Below are positions 55,201-64,000 of a stretch of DNA of 64,000 nt, piece after piece. The notes beneath the pieces were generated by a model. It was not told the DNA's origin. It saw nothing but the letters and a program-made list of their open reading frames with translations, and did no database searches. The translations under genes and the position numbers were made by a program. Within the stretch, counting starts at the first letter, position 1; each line of letters begins with the position of its first letter. The DNA is from Morganella psychrotolerans (GTDB taxonomy: Bacteria; Pseudomonadota; Gammaproteobacteria; Enterobacterales; Enterobacteriaceae), in assembly GCF_001676155.1 (NCBI RefSeq), contig NZ_LZEW01000001.1:992001-1056000 (forward strand), in the 5' to 3' direction.

Positions 55201-57094
55201 TCGGCTTTACTGCCTTCTTTTTTGACTGTGGCGGCGGCGGTAAATCACGGAATGCCCGCACATTACGGTTTTGCTTTGCCTGACCTATCAGCCCCATCAA
55301 TGTTTCAGACAGTGGCACCATAAAATCCTGATAACGGTACTGTTTCTCACTGATTTGCGTCAGGGTTGATTCCCAGTGCGCCGTCATATCCGGCAGTGTC
55401 GCCATCTCCGGCAAGACATGAATAAGTGCGCGCCCCGCAGGCGATGAGTGAATATTTCGCCCTTTTTTGTACAAAAATTCACGGCGGAACAGCAATTCAA
55501 TAATCCCCGCACGGGTCGCTTCTGTACCTAAACCATCGGTTTCACGCAGCACTTTTTTCAGGGATTTATCTTTCACAAACCGGGCAATCCCGGTCATGGC
55601 GGAAAGCAGCGTGGCATCGGTAAACGGGCGTGGCGGCTGAGTCTGGCGCTCCACCACTTCCCCGCGCTCACACAACAGTTCATCACCCTTGGTCAGAACC
55701 GGCAGCGGTGTGCCTTCGTTTTCTTCATCCCGCTCTTTGGCACCCAACAGGGTGCGCCATCCCGCCTGTGAGAGAAACCGGGCTTTCGCAACAAATTTTC
55801 CGTTGGCAATATCCAGCTCAATCACACACTTACGGTATTGTGCATCCGGCATAAACTGCATCAGATACTGGCGGGCAACCAGCTCATAAACATTCGCTTC
55901 ATTTTCACTGAGCGACACGCGGGAGGATTTTGCCGTCGGAATAATGGCGTGGTGCGCATCGACTTTTTTATCATCCCAGCAGCGGTTTCGCAGGGAATCA
56001 TCCAGATTATCCTGTGGCAGCAAATCCGGCGTATGCACAGAAATCGCGTTCAGTACGGTATGCCGTCCGGCAAAATGCTCTTCCGGCAGATAACGGCTGT
56101 CCGAACGCGGATAGGTAATTAATTTATGGGTTTCATACAGACGCTGACAGGTATCCAGCACTATCTGAGCACTCAGTCCGTAGCGTTTGGCGGCCTCAAT
56201 CTGTAATGCGGACAACGAAAACGGTAATGGTGCCACTTCGTTTTCTGTTTTGTCCTGAAAATCCGTGACCAGCGCAGGCTGCCCGCTGATACGGCTGACA
56301 ACATGTTCTGCCAGTGTGCGGTTGATCAGACGTCCGTCTTCATCCTGATGATCCTGGCACGCTTCACTCGGCTGCCACAGAGCAGTAAAATGCTCATCTG
56401 CCGGTGTGACAATATGCGCCCGTACTTCAAAAAAATCACGCGGCACAAAATTTTCGATATCTTCATCGCGGCGCACCACCAGCCCGAGCACCGGGGTCTG
56501 TACGCGCCCGACAGATAACACGCCGTTATAACCGGCATTGCGCCCGAGGATAGTATAGGCGCGGGTCATATTGATGCCGTAGAGCCAATCCGCACGCGAT
56601 CGCGCCAGTGCTGAAACACACAACGGAATAAATTCCCGGTTGGATCGCATCTTTCCGACCGCCCGCGTCACTGCCTGCGGGTTAAGGTCATTCACCAGAC
56701 AGCGCAGCGCCTGCTGACGGAGCGCCGGGTCAAGCTCCAGAAAATCCAGCACTTCATCCACTAGTAACTGCCCTTCGCGATCGGGGTCACCGGCGTGGAT
56801 AACTTCAGTGGCGGACCGGAGCAGTGAGCCGATAGTGCGCAACTGTTTCGCAACCGAATCACGCGGTTTGAGTATCCATTTTTCAGGGATAATCGGTAGA
56901 TCGGCGAGGTTCCAGCGGGCATAGCGGGGATCGTATGCATCCGGCTCTGCCTGTTCGAGCAGATGCCCGATACACCAGGTGACGCAATCATTTTCACCGC
57001 AACGGATAAAGCCGTCCCCCCGCTGGTGCGGTTTAGGTAATACGTCCGCAATCGCACGAGCGAGGCTTGGCTTTTCAGCAATAAACAAACGCAT
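55178..57094 (-). CDS. topB: DNA topoisomerase III
   Basis: A 638-residue type IA topoisomerase that decatenates DNA and works with RecQ. The Toprim domain is at the N-terminus ([20 protein letters not shown], then [16 protein letters not shown]). The active-site tyrosine lies in [14 protein letters not shown], after [14 protein letters not shown]. The C-terminal tail is Lys/Pro-rich ([13 protein letters not shown]). Its stop lies 76 bp from the convergent SilE-like gene. selD ends 2 bp upstream on the same strand. Confidence 0.95.
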   Translation of the reverse strand: MRLFIAEKPSLARAIADVLPKPHQRGDGFIRCGENDCVTWCIGHLLEQAEPDAYDPRYARWNLADLPIIPEKWILKPRDSVAKQLRTIGSLLRSATEVIHAGDPDREGQLLVDEVLDFLELDPALRQQALRCLVNDLNPQAVTRAVGKMRSNREFIPLCVSALARSRADWLYGINMTRAYTILGRNAGYNGVLSVGRVQTPVLGLVVRRDEDIENFVPRDFFEVRAHIVTPADEHFTALWQPSEACQDHQDEDGRLINRTLAEHVVSRISGQPALVTDFQDKTENEVAPLPFSLSALQIEAAKRYGLSAQIVLDTCQRLYETHKLITYPRSDSRYLPEEHFAGRHTVLNAISVHTPDLLPQDNLDDSLRNRCWDDKKVDAHHAIIPTAKSSRVSLSENEANVYELVARQYLMQFMPDAQYRKCVIELDIANGKFVAKARFLSQAGWRTLLGAKERDEENEGTPLPVLTKGDELLCERGEVVERQTQPPRPFTDATLLSAMTGIARFVKDKSLKKVLRETDGLGTEATRAGIIELLFRREFLYKKGRNIHSSPAGRALIHVLPEMATLPDMTAHWESTLTQISEKQYRYQDFMVPLSETLMGLIGQAKQNRNVRAFRDLPPPPQSKKKAVKPKKTKKAP

Positions 57095-57096
57095 GT

Positions 57097-58140
57097 TTAT
57101 GCAGTAACTTCTATCAGTGCACGATCTGCATCCGGCGCAACTAATTCGCCTACCGGGCTGAGGGTCAGACCATATTTACGTGCAACCGCTTCCACTTCTT
57201 CACGCGCGGCAGGATCAACTGCCAGTAACAGACCGCCGGAGGTTTGCGGATCACACAGCAATTTGCGCTGAACGTCGGTCATTTCGCCGACAAGATGCCC
57301 GTAACTGTCAAAGTTACGCTGCGTACCGCCCGGCGTGCAGCCCAGTGCGATATAATCATAAACACCCGGTAAAACCGGAATAGAATCAGTGTGAATAATT
57401 GCCTGTAAACCAGAGCCACGGCAAATTTCGCTCAGGTGCCCGAGCAGCCCGAAGCCGGTCACATCCGTCATGGCTTTCACACCACTAATTTCTGAGAAAT
57501 CTGCACCCGGTTTGTTGAGCTGACACATGGTGTCGCGCGCCAGGTTTTTATGTTCCGGGCGCAGTTTGCTCTCTTTCTCAGCGGTGGTCAGCACGCCGAT
57601 ACCCAGCGGTTTGGTCAGCAGTAACTGACAACCGGCCTGAGCGAGATTGTTTTGTTTGATTTTGTCTGTCGGCACAATACCTGTCACTGCCAGACCAAAA
57701 ATCGGTTCAGGGGCATCAATCGAGTGACCACCCGCCAGCGAAATTCCGGCTTCACGACAGACCGCGCGACCGCCTTCAATAACCTGCTGCGCAATTTCCG
57801 GTGCCAGTTTGGCAATCGGCCAGCCGAGGATAGCAATCGCCATAATCGGCTTGCCACCCATGGCATAAATATCACTGATCGCATTAGTGGCGGCAATGCG
57901 ACCGAAATCAAACGGATCATCCACAATCGGCATGAAAAAATCCGTGGTACTGATGATGCCGATGCCGTTACCGATGTCATACACTGCGGCATCATCACGG
58001 GATTCATTACCGACCAGTAAATTAGGATCAATAAATTTAGCCTGCTCACTGTGCAGGATAGTTTCGAGTACTTTAGGGGAAATTTTACAACCACAACCCG
58101 CGCCGTGACTGTATTGCGTTAAACGCACTGCTTCTGACAT
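57097..58140 (-). CDS. selD: Selenide, water dikinase (selenophosphate synthetase)
   Basis: A 347-residue enzyme that makes selenophosphate for selenocysteine and selenouridine synthesis. The catalytic pair is Cys16 and Lys19 in [11 protein letters not shown], so it uses cysteine rather than selenocysteine. [20 protein letters not shown] and [18 protein letters not shown] are family blocks. The start at 58140 has AAGGAG 7 bp upstream. The frame to 58185 lies inside ydjA. It forms an operon with ydjA and topB, as in E. coli. Confidence 0.95.
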   Translation of the reverse strand: MSEAVRLTQYSHGAGCGCKISPKVLETILHSEQAKFIDPNLLVGNESRDDAAVYDIGNGIGIISTTDFFMPIVDDPFDFGRIAATNAISDIYAMGGKPIMAIAILGWPIAKLAPEIAQQVIEGGRAVCREAGISLAGGHSIDAPEPIFGLAVTGIVPTDKIKQNNLAQAGCQLLLTKPLGIGVLTTAEKESKLRPEHKNLARDTMCQLNKPGADFSEISGVKAMTDVTGFGLLGHLSEICRGSGLQAIIHTDSIPVLPGVYDYIALGCTPGGTQRNFDSYGHLVGEMTDVQRKLLCDPQTSGGLLLAVDPAAREEVEAVARKYGLTLSPVGELVAPDADRALIEVTA

Positions 58141-58168
58141 GATAATCTCCTTGTTAGCGTCAATCTGC

Positions 58169-58720
58169 TCAGAACCAGCTGACAAAAGGGGTGAGATCCA
58201 CAGGCGCCACAGTAGCCGGCGCTTTCAGTGCCGGGGTGCCGAGATAAAGAAAGCCGACAATTTTATCATGCTCTTCACATCCCAGACCATCCCGTACCAC
58301 CGGATCTTTTGTCCATGAACCTGTACGCCAGATCCCGCCGAAGCCCTGAGCCACTGCTGCCATCTGCATGGCCTGTACAGTACAGCCCGCAGCAACCACC
58401 TGTTCCCACTCAGGAACCTTGTGCGCGGTTTTTACCTTTGCGATAACCGTGATAATTAACGGCGCTCGTAAAGGTGCATTGCGGGCTTTCTCTTCAACCT
58501 CTGATCCAAGACCGGCTTCCTTTGCTGCTTTTTCGAGCAACTGACTGAATTTAGTAATACCTTCGTTTTGCATCACAATAAAATGCCAGGGCTGTAACGC
58601 GCCATGATCCGGCGCACGCATCCCGGCATTCAGAATAGTATTTAAGGCGTCACCCGACGGTGCAGGTGTTGTCAAACGTGACGCTGAGCGGCGATTAAGT
58701 AATAAAGTCAGTGCATCCAT
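58169..58720 (-). CDS. ydjA: Nitroreductase-family oxidoreductase YdjA
   Basis: A 183-residue minimal nitroreductase. The FMN motif is in [20 protein letters not shown], followed by [18 protein letters not shown] and, near the end, [14 protein letters not shown]. YdjA binds FMN and its physiological substrate is unknown. It ends 28 bp before selD on the same strand. Length matches E. coli (183). Confidence 0.93.
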   Translation of the reverse strand: MDALTLLLNRRSASRLTTPAPSGDALNTILNAGMRAPDHGALQPWHFIVMQNEGITKFSQLLEKAAKEAGLGSEVEEKARNAPLRAPLIITVIAKVKTAHKVPEWEQVVAAGCTVQAMQMAAVAQGFGGIWRTGSWTKDPVVRDGLGCEEHDKIVGFLYLGTPALKAPATVAPVDLTPFVSWF

Positions 58721-58883
58721 CAGTTATCCCCTTTTTTTAGTCGCTGATAAGCTACCACTTTTTTCGCTATTTTTAAGGTTAGATTGTTTAAATGCTTATA
58801 TTTCAGGCGATCCGTCGTTTTCAGGCTGACAAATCCGTTCATCCTCTTTACGATAGCAGGACATCTTTGTATTTGGAGCCGTC

Positions 58884-60746
58884 ATGCGTATTTTATGGAC
58901 TATCATCACCGGATTTTTTAAATGGAGCTGGCGAATACTGAATTTTGTGCGTCACCTTGTCGCCAACATTCTTTTTCTGGTCTTACTGCTGATTGTGGCC
59001 GGCGTGTATGTCACCCTCAGTGAATCTGATACCCAGGTCAGCAGAGAGCCCGGAGCATTATATGTAAATCTCTCCGGTGTTGTCGTCGATCAGATTTCCC
59101 GTAACAGTCCGCTTGAAGGTCTCAGCCGCCAGCTGCTTGGTGCGTCTGCCGGTCAGTTGCAGGAGAACTCACTCTTTGACGTGGTTGACACTATCCGCAC
59201 CGCCGCCGGTGACCCGGACATTACCGGGATGGTTCTTAAACTGGATGATTTTGCCGGTGCTGACCAGCCATCACTCAATTATATCGGAAAAGCGATCAGT
59301 GAGTTCCGCAAACAGGGCAAACACGTTTATGCGATCAGCGGCAGCTACAGTCAGTCACAGTATTATCTCGCCTCTTATGCTGACAAAATCGTGATGCCGC
59401 CACAAGGTGGCGTCGGTATCTACGGGTTCGCGACGAATACCTTGTATTATAACGAGTTACTGGAGATGCTGAAAGTCAAAGCGCACATCTTCCGCGTCGG
59501 CACCTATAAATCGGCTGTTGAACCAATGATGCGTAATGATATGTCACCGGAAGCCCGCGAATCAACCCAACGGTTTGTCGATATCCTGTGGGATAACTAC
59601 CTCACCACCCTTGCCGCCAACCGCAAAACAGATAAAACCACCGTTTTTCCGGGTGCGACAAAAATGCTCGCCCTGATGAAACTGGCACAAGGTGACAATG
59701 CCCGTTATGCCATGCAACAAAAACTGGTGGATGAAATCATGCCGTCGAGTGTTTTTGAAGCCGAAATGGTGAAAGTGTTTGGCTGGGATAAACAAAACAA
59801 AACCTTTAACGCCGTTCAGTTCAGCGAGTATGCCAAACTCAGGGGAGTCGGTGTTGCGCCGGAAAAAGAGACGCAGAATATTGCCGTTGTCGTTGTGCAG
59901 GGCGCGATTGTTGACGGACCGGATGCACCGGGCATGGCAGGCGGTGACGCTGTTTCTGCGCTTATCCGCGAAGCACGTCTGAACCCTGATGTGAAAGCAC
60001 TGGTTCTGCGGGTAAACAGCCCCGGCGGCAGTGTAACCGCCTCTGACCAGATCCGCGCCGAAGTCGCCGCACTGAAACAAGCCGGAAAACCGGTTGTGGT
60101 TTCGATGGGCGGTGTTGCGGCATCAGGCGGTTACTGGGTTTCCACCCCGGCTGACTACATTGTTGCCTCACCGAGTACCATCACCGGCTCTATCGGGATT
60201 TTCGGGGTGGTCACCACCTTTGAAGATACCCTCAGCCAAATCGGTGTTCACACCGATGGCGTATCCACCTCACCGCTCGCCGATGCAACCGCTACCAAAG
60301 CACTGACACCGGAGTTTTCAGAGCTGATGCAGATGTATATCGAAAACGGCTACCGCTCTTTCCTGACGATTGTTGCGCAGTCACGGCACAAAACCACGGA
60401 AGAAGTGGATAAGATTGCTCAGGGGCGCGTCTGGATAGGGCTTGATGCCAAAGCTAATGGTCTGGTTGATAAACTGGGTGATTTTGATGATGCCGTCGCG
60501 AAAGCCGCTGAGCTGGCAAATGTTGAAAAACCGGTACTGACCTGGATGCAGCCGGAGATGACCTTTGTGGATAAACTGCTGTCAGAAGCGGTCGGGAATG
60601 TAAGTATCACCCTGCCGTCAACCTTGCAGGGACTTATCCCGGCACCTGTCGGCGCGACACTGACGCAACAGGCTACTTTCTCCAAAATGCTGACCGATCC
60701 GCAATACCGTTACGCGTTCTGCTTAAATTGTACTGATATTCAATAA
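58884..60746 (+). CDS. sppA: Signal peptide peptidase A (protease IV)
   Basis: A 620-residue inner-membrane serine protease of two homologous domains that degrades cleaved signal peptides. One N-terminal membrane helix (ANILFLVLLLIVAGVYVTL). The catalytic lysine lies in IFRVGTYKSAVEPMMRNDMS and the serine in VSMGGVAASGGYWVSTPAD, corresponding to K209 and S409 of E. coli. It is divergent from ydjA and ends in a strong terminator. Confidence 0.95.
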   Translation: MRILWTIITGFFKWSWRILNFVRHLVANILFLVLLLIVAGVYVTLSESDTQVSREPGALYVNLSGVVVDQISRNSPLEGLSRQLLGASAGQLQENSLFDVVDTIRTAAGDPDITGMVLKLDDFAGADQPSLNYIGKAISEFRKQGKHVYAISGSYSQSQYYLASYADKIVMPPQGGVGIYGFATNTLYYNELLEMLKVKAHIFRVGTYKSAVEPMMRNDMSPEARESTQRFVDILWDNYLTTLAANRKTDKTTVFPGATKMLALMKLAQGDNARYAMQQKLVDEIMPSSVFEAEMVKVFGWDKQNKTFNAVQFSEYAKLRGVGVAPEKETQNIAVVVVQGAIVDGPDAPGMAGGDAVSALIREARLNPDVKALVLRVNSPGGSVTASDQIRAEVAALKQAGKPVVVSMGGVAASGGYWVSTPADYIVASPSTITGSIGIFGVVTTFEDTLSQIGVHTDGVSTSPLADATATKALTPEFSELMQMYIENGYRSFLTIVAQSRHKTTEEVDKIAQGRVWIGLDAKANGLVDKLGDFDDAVAKAAELANVEKPVLTWMQPEMTFVDKLLSEAVGNVSITLPSTLQGLIPAPVGATLTQQATFSKMLTDPQYRYAFCLNCTDIQ

Positions 60747-60777
60747 GTTTATTCTTCAACCGAAAACCATAACCTGA

Positions 60778-60808
60778 AGCCTGTTCGTGACGAACAGGCT
60801 TTTTTTTT
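60778..60808 (+). terminator. Terminator of sppA
   Basis: AGCCTGTTCG-TGA-CGAACAGGCT followed by T9. Confidence 0.96.
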
Positions 60809-60867
60809 ATTTCTGAACACCCTATAATTCCTGCAACTTTCCCTGTCACTCAGTTAAGAGCAGCAAC

Positions 60868-61887
60868 ATGCAAAAGAAATCCATTTATGTGGTCTATACC
60901 GGCGGTACTATCGGGATGCAGCACTCGGCGCAGGGCTATGTTCCTGTTTCCGGACACCTGCAACGCCAGGTCGCGATGATGCCGGAATTTTTCCGTCCTG
61001 AAATGCCGGATTTCACTATCACAGAGCATCAGCCGCTGATTGATTCATCCGATATGACACCCGATGACTGGCAGTGCATCGCCGATGATATCAACGCTCA
61101 ATATGATCACTATGACGGATTCGTCATTCTGCATGGTACGGACACCATGGCGTTTACCGCCTCCGCGCTCTCTTTTATGTTTGAAAACCTGACCAAGCCG
61201 GTAATAGTGACAGGGTCACAAATCCCGCTGGAAGCCCTGCGTTCAGATGGTCAGATAAACCTGCTCAACGCGCTCTATCTGGCTGCTCATTATCCGGTCA
61301 ATGAAGTCGGTTTGTTCTTCAACAACCGCCTGTACCGTGGTAACCGGACAGTAAAAGCCCACGCAGACGGCTTTGCGGCGTTTACGTCGCCGAACTATCC
61401 GCCACTGATGGAAGCCGGTATTAATATCCGCAACCTGAATACCAACCCGCTGCCGCAGAGTGATGCGCCCTTCACGCTGCATAATATTACCCCGCAGCCG
61501 ATTGGCGTTGTCACTGTATATCCCGGGCTTTCTGTCGATGTGGTGAACAATATTCTGCAACAGCCGGTCAAAGCACTGATTATCCGCTCTTACGGCGTCG
61601 GTAATGCCCCGCAGCAACCTAAATTACTCAGTGCTCTGCGCGACGCCACTGAGCGCGGCATCATAGTGATAAACCTGACACAATGCATCTCCGGACGCGT
61701 CAATATGGACGGCTATGCCACCGGGCATGCTCTCGCGGATGTCGGTGTGCTCAGCGGGTTTGATATGACCTTTGAAGCCGCCCTGACCAAGCTGCATTAT
61801 CTGCTCAGCCAGGATTACACCAGTGATGAGATCCGTATTCTTATGCAGCAGGATTTACGCGGTGAGCTCAGCTATAACGACAACTGA
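60868..61887 (+). CDS. ansA: Cytoplasmic L-asparaginase I
   Basis: A 339-residue enzyme that hydrolyses asparagine to aspartate and ammonia. The first nucleophile motif is VVYTGGTIGMQHSAQG and the second is VILHGTDTMAFTASALSFM. It lacks a signal peptide, which separates it from the periplasmic AnsB type. PNYPPLMEAGINIR and TQCISGRVNMDGYATGHA are also in place. pncA follows after 29 bp, the conserved E. coli pair. Confidence 0.95.
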   Translation: MQKKSIYVVYTGGTIGMQHSAQGYVPVSGHLQRQVAMMPEFFRPEMPDFTITEHQPLIDSSDMTPDDWQCIADDINAQYDHYDGFVILHGTDTMAFTASALSFMFENLTKPVIVTGSQIPLEALRSDGQINLLNALYLAAHYPVNEVGLFFNNRLYRGNRTVKAHADGFAAFTSPNYPPLMEAGINIRNLNTNPLPQSDAPFTLHNITPQPIGVVTVYPGLSVDVVNNILQQPVKALIIRSYGVGNAPQQPKLLSALRDATERGIIVINLTQCISGRVNMDGYATGHALADVGVLSGFDMTFEAALTKLHYLLSQDYTSDEIRILMQQDLRGELSYNDN

Positions 61888-61916
61888 GCTATAACAAAGG
61901 CCGGGGATACAAGACG

Positions 61917-62555
61917 ATGAACACAGCCCTTCTTCTGGTGGATTTACAAAATGATTTCTGTCAGGGCGGCTCACTCGCCGTACAGGACAGTGACAGCGTG
62001 ATCCTCACCGCTAACCTGATGATAAAATATTGTCAGCAGCAGGCAATACCGGTGGTAGCCAGCCGGGATTGGCATCCGGCAAATCATCTGAGCTTTGCGG
62101 TCAACTCAGGAACGGTTGTCGGTGAATGCGGTGAGCTTAACGGACAACCACAGGTGTGGTGGCCGGTTCATTGTGTGCAGCACAGCCCGGGTGCGGATTT
62201 GCATCCCGACCTGAACAAACAGGGTATCGGGCACATTATTTTCAAAGGTGAAACCCCACAGATTGACAGTTACAGTGCGTTTTATGATAACGACCACCAG
62301 CGCCCGACAGCCCTTCTTTCCCTGCTTGCCGCACAGAATATTACCCGGCTGGTTATCCTCGGGATAGCCACCGATTACTGTGTGAAATTTACGGTGTTTG
62401 ATGCGCTGGCGGAAGGTTTTGCGGTAACAGTGATAACGGATGGTTGCCGGGGCGTCAATTTACAGGAAAATGACAGCAATAACGCGCTGAAAGAAATGGA
62501 AAAACAGGGTGCGGTGTTACAGACCTGCGCGCAATTTTGCAGCACAAAAATCTGA
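61917..62555 (+). CDS. pncA: Nicotinamidase
   Basis: A 212-residue amidase of NAD salvage that converts nicotinamide to nicotinate. The aspartate DLQNDFCQGGSLAV, the metal-binding SRDWHPANHLSF, lysine FKGETPQIDSYSAFYD and the catalytic cysteine GIATDYCVKFTVFDA are all present. A GCCGGGG-type ribosome site precedes 61917. It is co-oriented with ansA and convergent with yeaC. Confidence 0.94.
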   Translation: MNTALLLVDLQNDFCQGGSLAVQDSDSVILTANLMIKYCQQQAIPVVASRDWHPANHLSFAVNSGTVVGECGELNGQPQVWWPVHCVQHSPGADLHPDLNKQGIGHIIFKGETPQIDSYSAFYDNDHQRPTALLSLLAAQNITRLVILGIATDYCVKFTVFDALAEGFAVTVITDGCRGVNLQENDSNNALKEMEKQGAVLQTCAQFCSTKI

Positions 62556-62622
62556 CAACAGCTCTGACAACAGATAAGACAGACGCGGGACAGCGGCATT
62601 TCTGCGCAGTCCCGGTTGGTGC

Positions 62623-62898
62623 TCAGTCCTGCGGCCGGATGGTCGCCAGGTGTGTATCACTGAACAGGGCTTTCAGCGCCTGTTTGGATTTCAGGCTGAT
62701 CTCCCCGTTCACACCAATGGTCATGTGCTCCGGGTCCTCGTTATGACGGGACTGCCATATCATCACCAGTTGCAGGCTGCTGCTCTTCTGTGATTCTGTC
62801 AGCGGCACGCCATCAGCCCATTTGCCTAACTCGACGGCGGTCACCAGGCGCCGGTATACTTCCGGTGTCATGGCGGACAGCAAATCATCAATTTCCAT
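62623..62898 (-). CDS. yeaC: YeaC, DUF1315 protein
   Basis: A 91-residue cytoplasmic protein, EIDDLLSAMTPEVYRRLVTA, then VELGKWADGVPLTESQ, the DUF1315/YeaC pattern. Function unknown. It lies between pncA and msrB as in E. coli, with AGGAG just before its start. Confidence 0.9.
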   Translation of the reverse strand: MEIDDLLSAMTPEVYRRLVTAVELGKWADGVPLTESQKSSSLQLVMIWQSRHNEDPEHMTIGVNGEISLKSKQALKALFSDTHLATIRPQD

Positions 62899-63003
62899 TC
62901 TTACTCCTTCCCCGAATACGACTGATTTTACCTTTTGATTACATCAAAAAGCTGAATCGTTTTTTCTTTGGTTGATTAAATGTTAAATTGAAAACTTAAC
63001 AGA

Positions 63004-63405
63004 CTAACCTTTTGTTATTTCTTTTGTTTTTTTATCTTCAAAACTCAGTGATGCTGAGTTAATGCAATACCGCTGCCCTGTCGGCGCAGGTCCGTCAGGA
63101 AAAACGTGCCCGAGATGCGCATCACAATGCCCACAGCGGGTCTCAATACGATGCATGCCATGAGAGCTGTCGTCAATATACCGGATCGCACTTTTGCTGA
63201 CAGGTTCATAAAAACTTGGCCAGCCGCAGCCTGCATCAAATTTAGTATCAGAATAAAAAACAGGGGAATCGCAGCAAATACAACGATATACACCCTGGTC
63301 TTCATTATATAGCAGGCGGCCGGTAAACGGATGCTCTGTTCCTGCCTCCTGTGTGACGTAGCGCTGAATATCTGTCAGTGCAGGTTTTTTTTCAGTCCCG
63401 GACAT
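63004..63405 (-). CDS. msrB: Peptide methionine-(R)-S-oxide reductase
   Basis: A 133-residue repair enzyme that reduces Met-R-sulfoxide in proteins. The zinc cysteines are in [14 protein letters not shown] and [17 protein letters not shown]. The catalytic cysteine is in [14 protein letters not shown]. The N-terminus [12 protein letters not shown] contains an A8 run that is in frame, so not every long A-run in this sequence is broken. It is divergent from gapA. Confidence 0.95.
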   Translation of the reverse strand: MSGTEKKPALTDIQRYVTQEAGTEHPFTGRLLYNEDQGVYRCICCDSPVFYSDTKFDAGCGWPSFYEPVSKSAIRYIDDSSHGMHRIETRCGHCDAHLGHVFPDGPAPTGQRYCINSASLSFEDKKTKEITKG

Positions 63406-63523
63406 TGCTGAATCCTTATCATTATTCTGTAACCCAAACTAAAGTATAAGGGTAACAAAAAATTAACAACCTGTGGCCGGATGTTATTCTAAACGTGTCC
63501 TGTCAGCATTGACACCGCTTATT

Positions 63524-63539
63524 TGTGATGTGATTCACA
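63524..63539. promoter_or_regulatory. CRP site upstream of gapA
   Basis: TGTGA-TGTGAT-TCACA is a perfect match to the CRP half-sites with six-base spacing. It lies about 206 bp before gapA. E. coli gapA has several promoters, one CRP-dependent. Confidence 0.7.
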
Positions 63540-63727
63540 TTTATGTGCCATGCCCGCTGTCTTTCTTGCGCTAACTCCCGATAATAGCGGCGACAAATTT
63601 ACTGAAAGTGGCGATTTGTTACGCGAAATTGAGTATTTTTTCTGTCAGATGACATTACTTGACACGATTCCGCTTGACGGCTGGCAAGGTTTTGGTAACT
63701 TTAGTAGCAACTTTAATTCACTAATAA

Positions 63728-64000
<273 letters not shown>

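Overview
The window looks like chromosomal DNA of a Morganellaceae member, most likely Morganella. This is inferred from gene content and order, not from a marker-gene search. The gene neighbourhoods are those of the Enterobacterales core chromosome: gapA-msrB-yeaC-pncA-ansA-sppA, ydjA-selD-topB, manXYZ-yobD-mntP-rlmA, yoaH-pabB-nudL-sdaA, copC-copD-yebY-sdsR and msrC-proQ-prc. Fifteen full-length or deleted ERIC elements are scattered between genes. No rRNA, tRNA, CRISPR array, prophage or transposase was seen.

Layout. 1-4000 is a Fur-boxed iron-uptake unit: AraC-type regulator, TonB-dependent receptor and PepSY membrane protein. 4200-8000 holds an Lrp/LysE exporter pair, a Phd/Doc toxin-antitoxin module and a MocR-type regulator. 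8029-10508 is a CioAB-type bd oxidase operon with its small subunit. 10600-12500 has a siderophore-interacting reductase and phoH. 12858-19948 carries an EndA nuclease with an extra C-terminal domain, the YjjPB exporter, a TetR regulator, two UspA-type proteins, a stand-alone NAD(P)HX dehydratase and several small or unknown genes. 20148-27100 holds a DUF3999/DUF2339 membrane pair, an FNR-boxed noncoding candidate, hemB, yeaO and ogt. 27645-37673 holds prc, proQ, msrC, the sRNA SdsR, the copper genes yebY-copD-copC, ftnA, holE, yebF, yoaH, pabB and nudL. 37868-44787 holds sdaA, manXYZ, yobD, mntP with its Mn riboswitch, and rlmA. 45071-55101 holds a von Willebrand A protein and a complete cus/sil-type copper-silver efflux locus: cusCFBA, divergent cusRS and a three-repeat SilE/PcoE-like protein, with two CusR boxes. 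55178-64000 is topB, selD, ydjA, sppA, ansA, pncA, yeaC, msrB and the start of gapA.

Two themes stand out. First, six otherwise intact genes are broken by a single-base slip, each in an A/T tract of 7-9 bases: PepSY protein, TonB receptor, siderophore reductase, yeaO, the vWA gene and cusF. This could be sequencing error, phase variation or transcript slippage. Second, ERIC elements lie very close to functional 3' ends. One supplies the C-terminus of PhoH, one sits in the terminator region of endA, one touches the U-tract of sdsR, and others abut the stops of araC, ftnA, yebF and cusS. The strongest candidates for new biology are the CusR-boxed triple-repeat SilE-like protein, the FNR-boxed RNA before hemB, a 28-residue ORF with a very strong ribosome site at 27355, and the helically phased direct repeats between mocR and cioAB.
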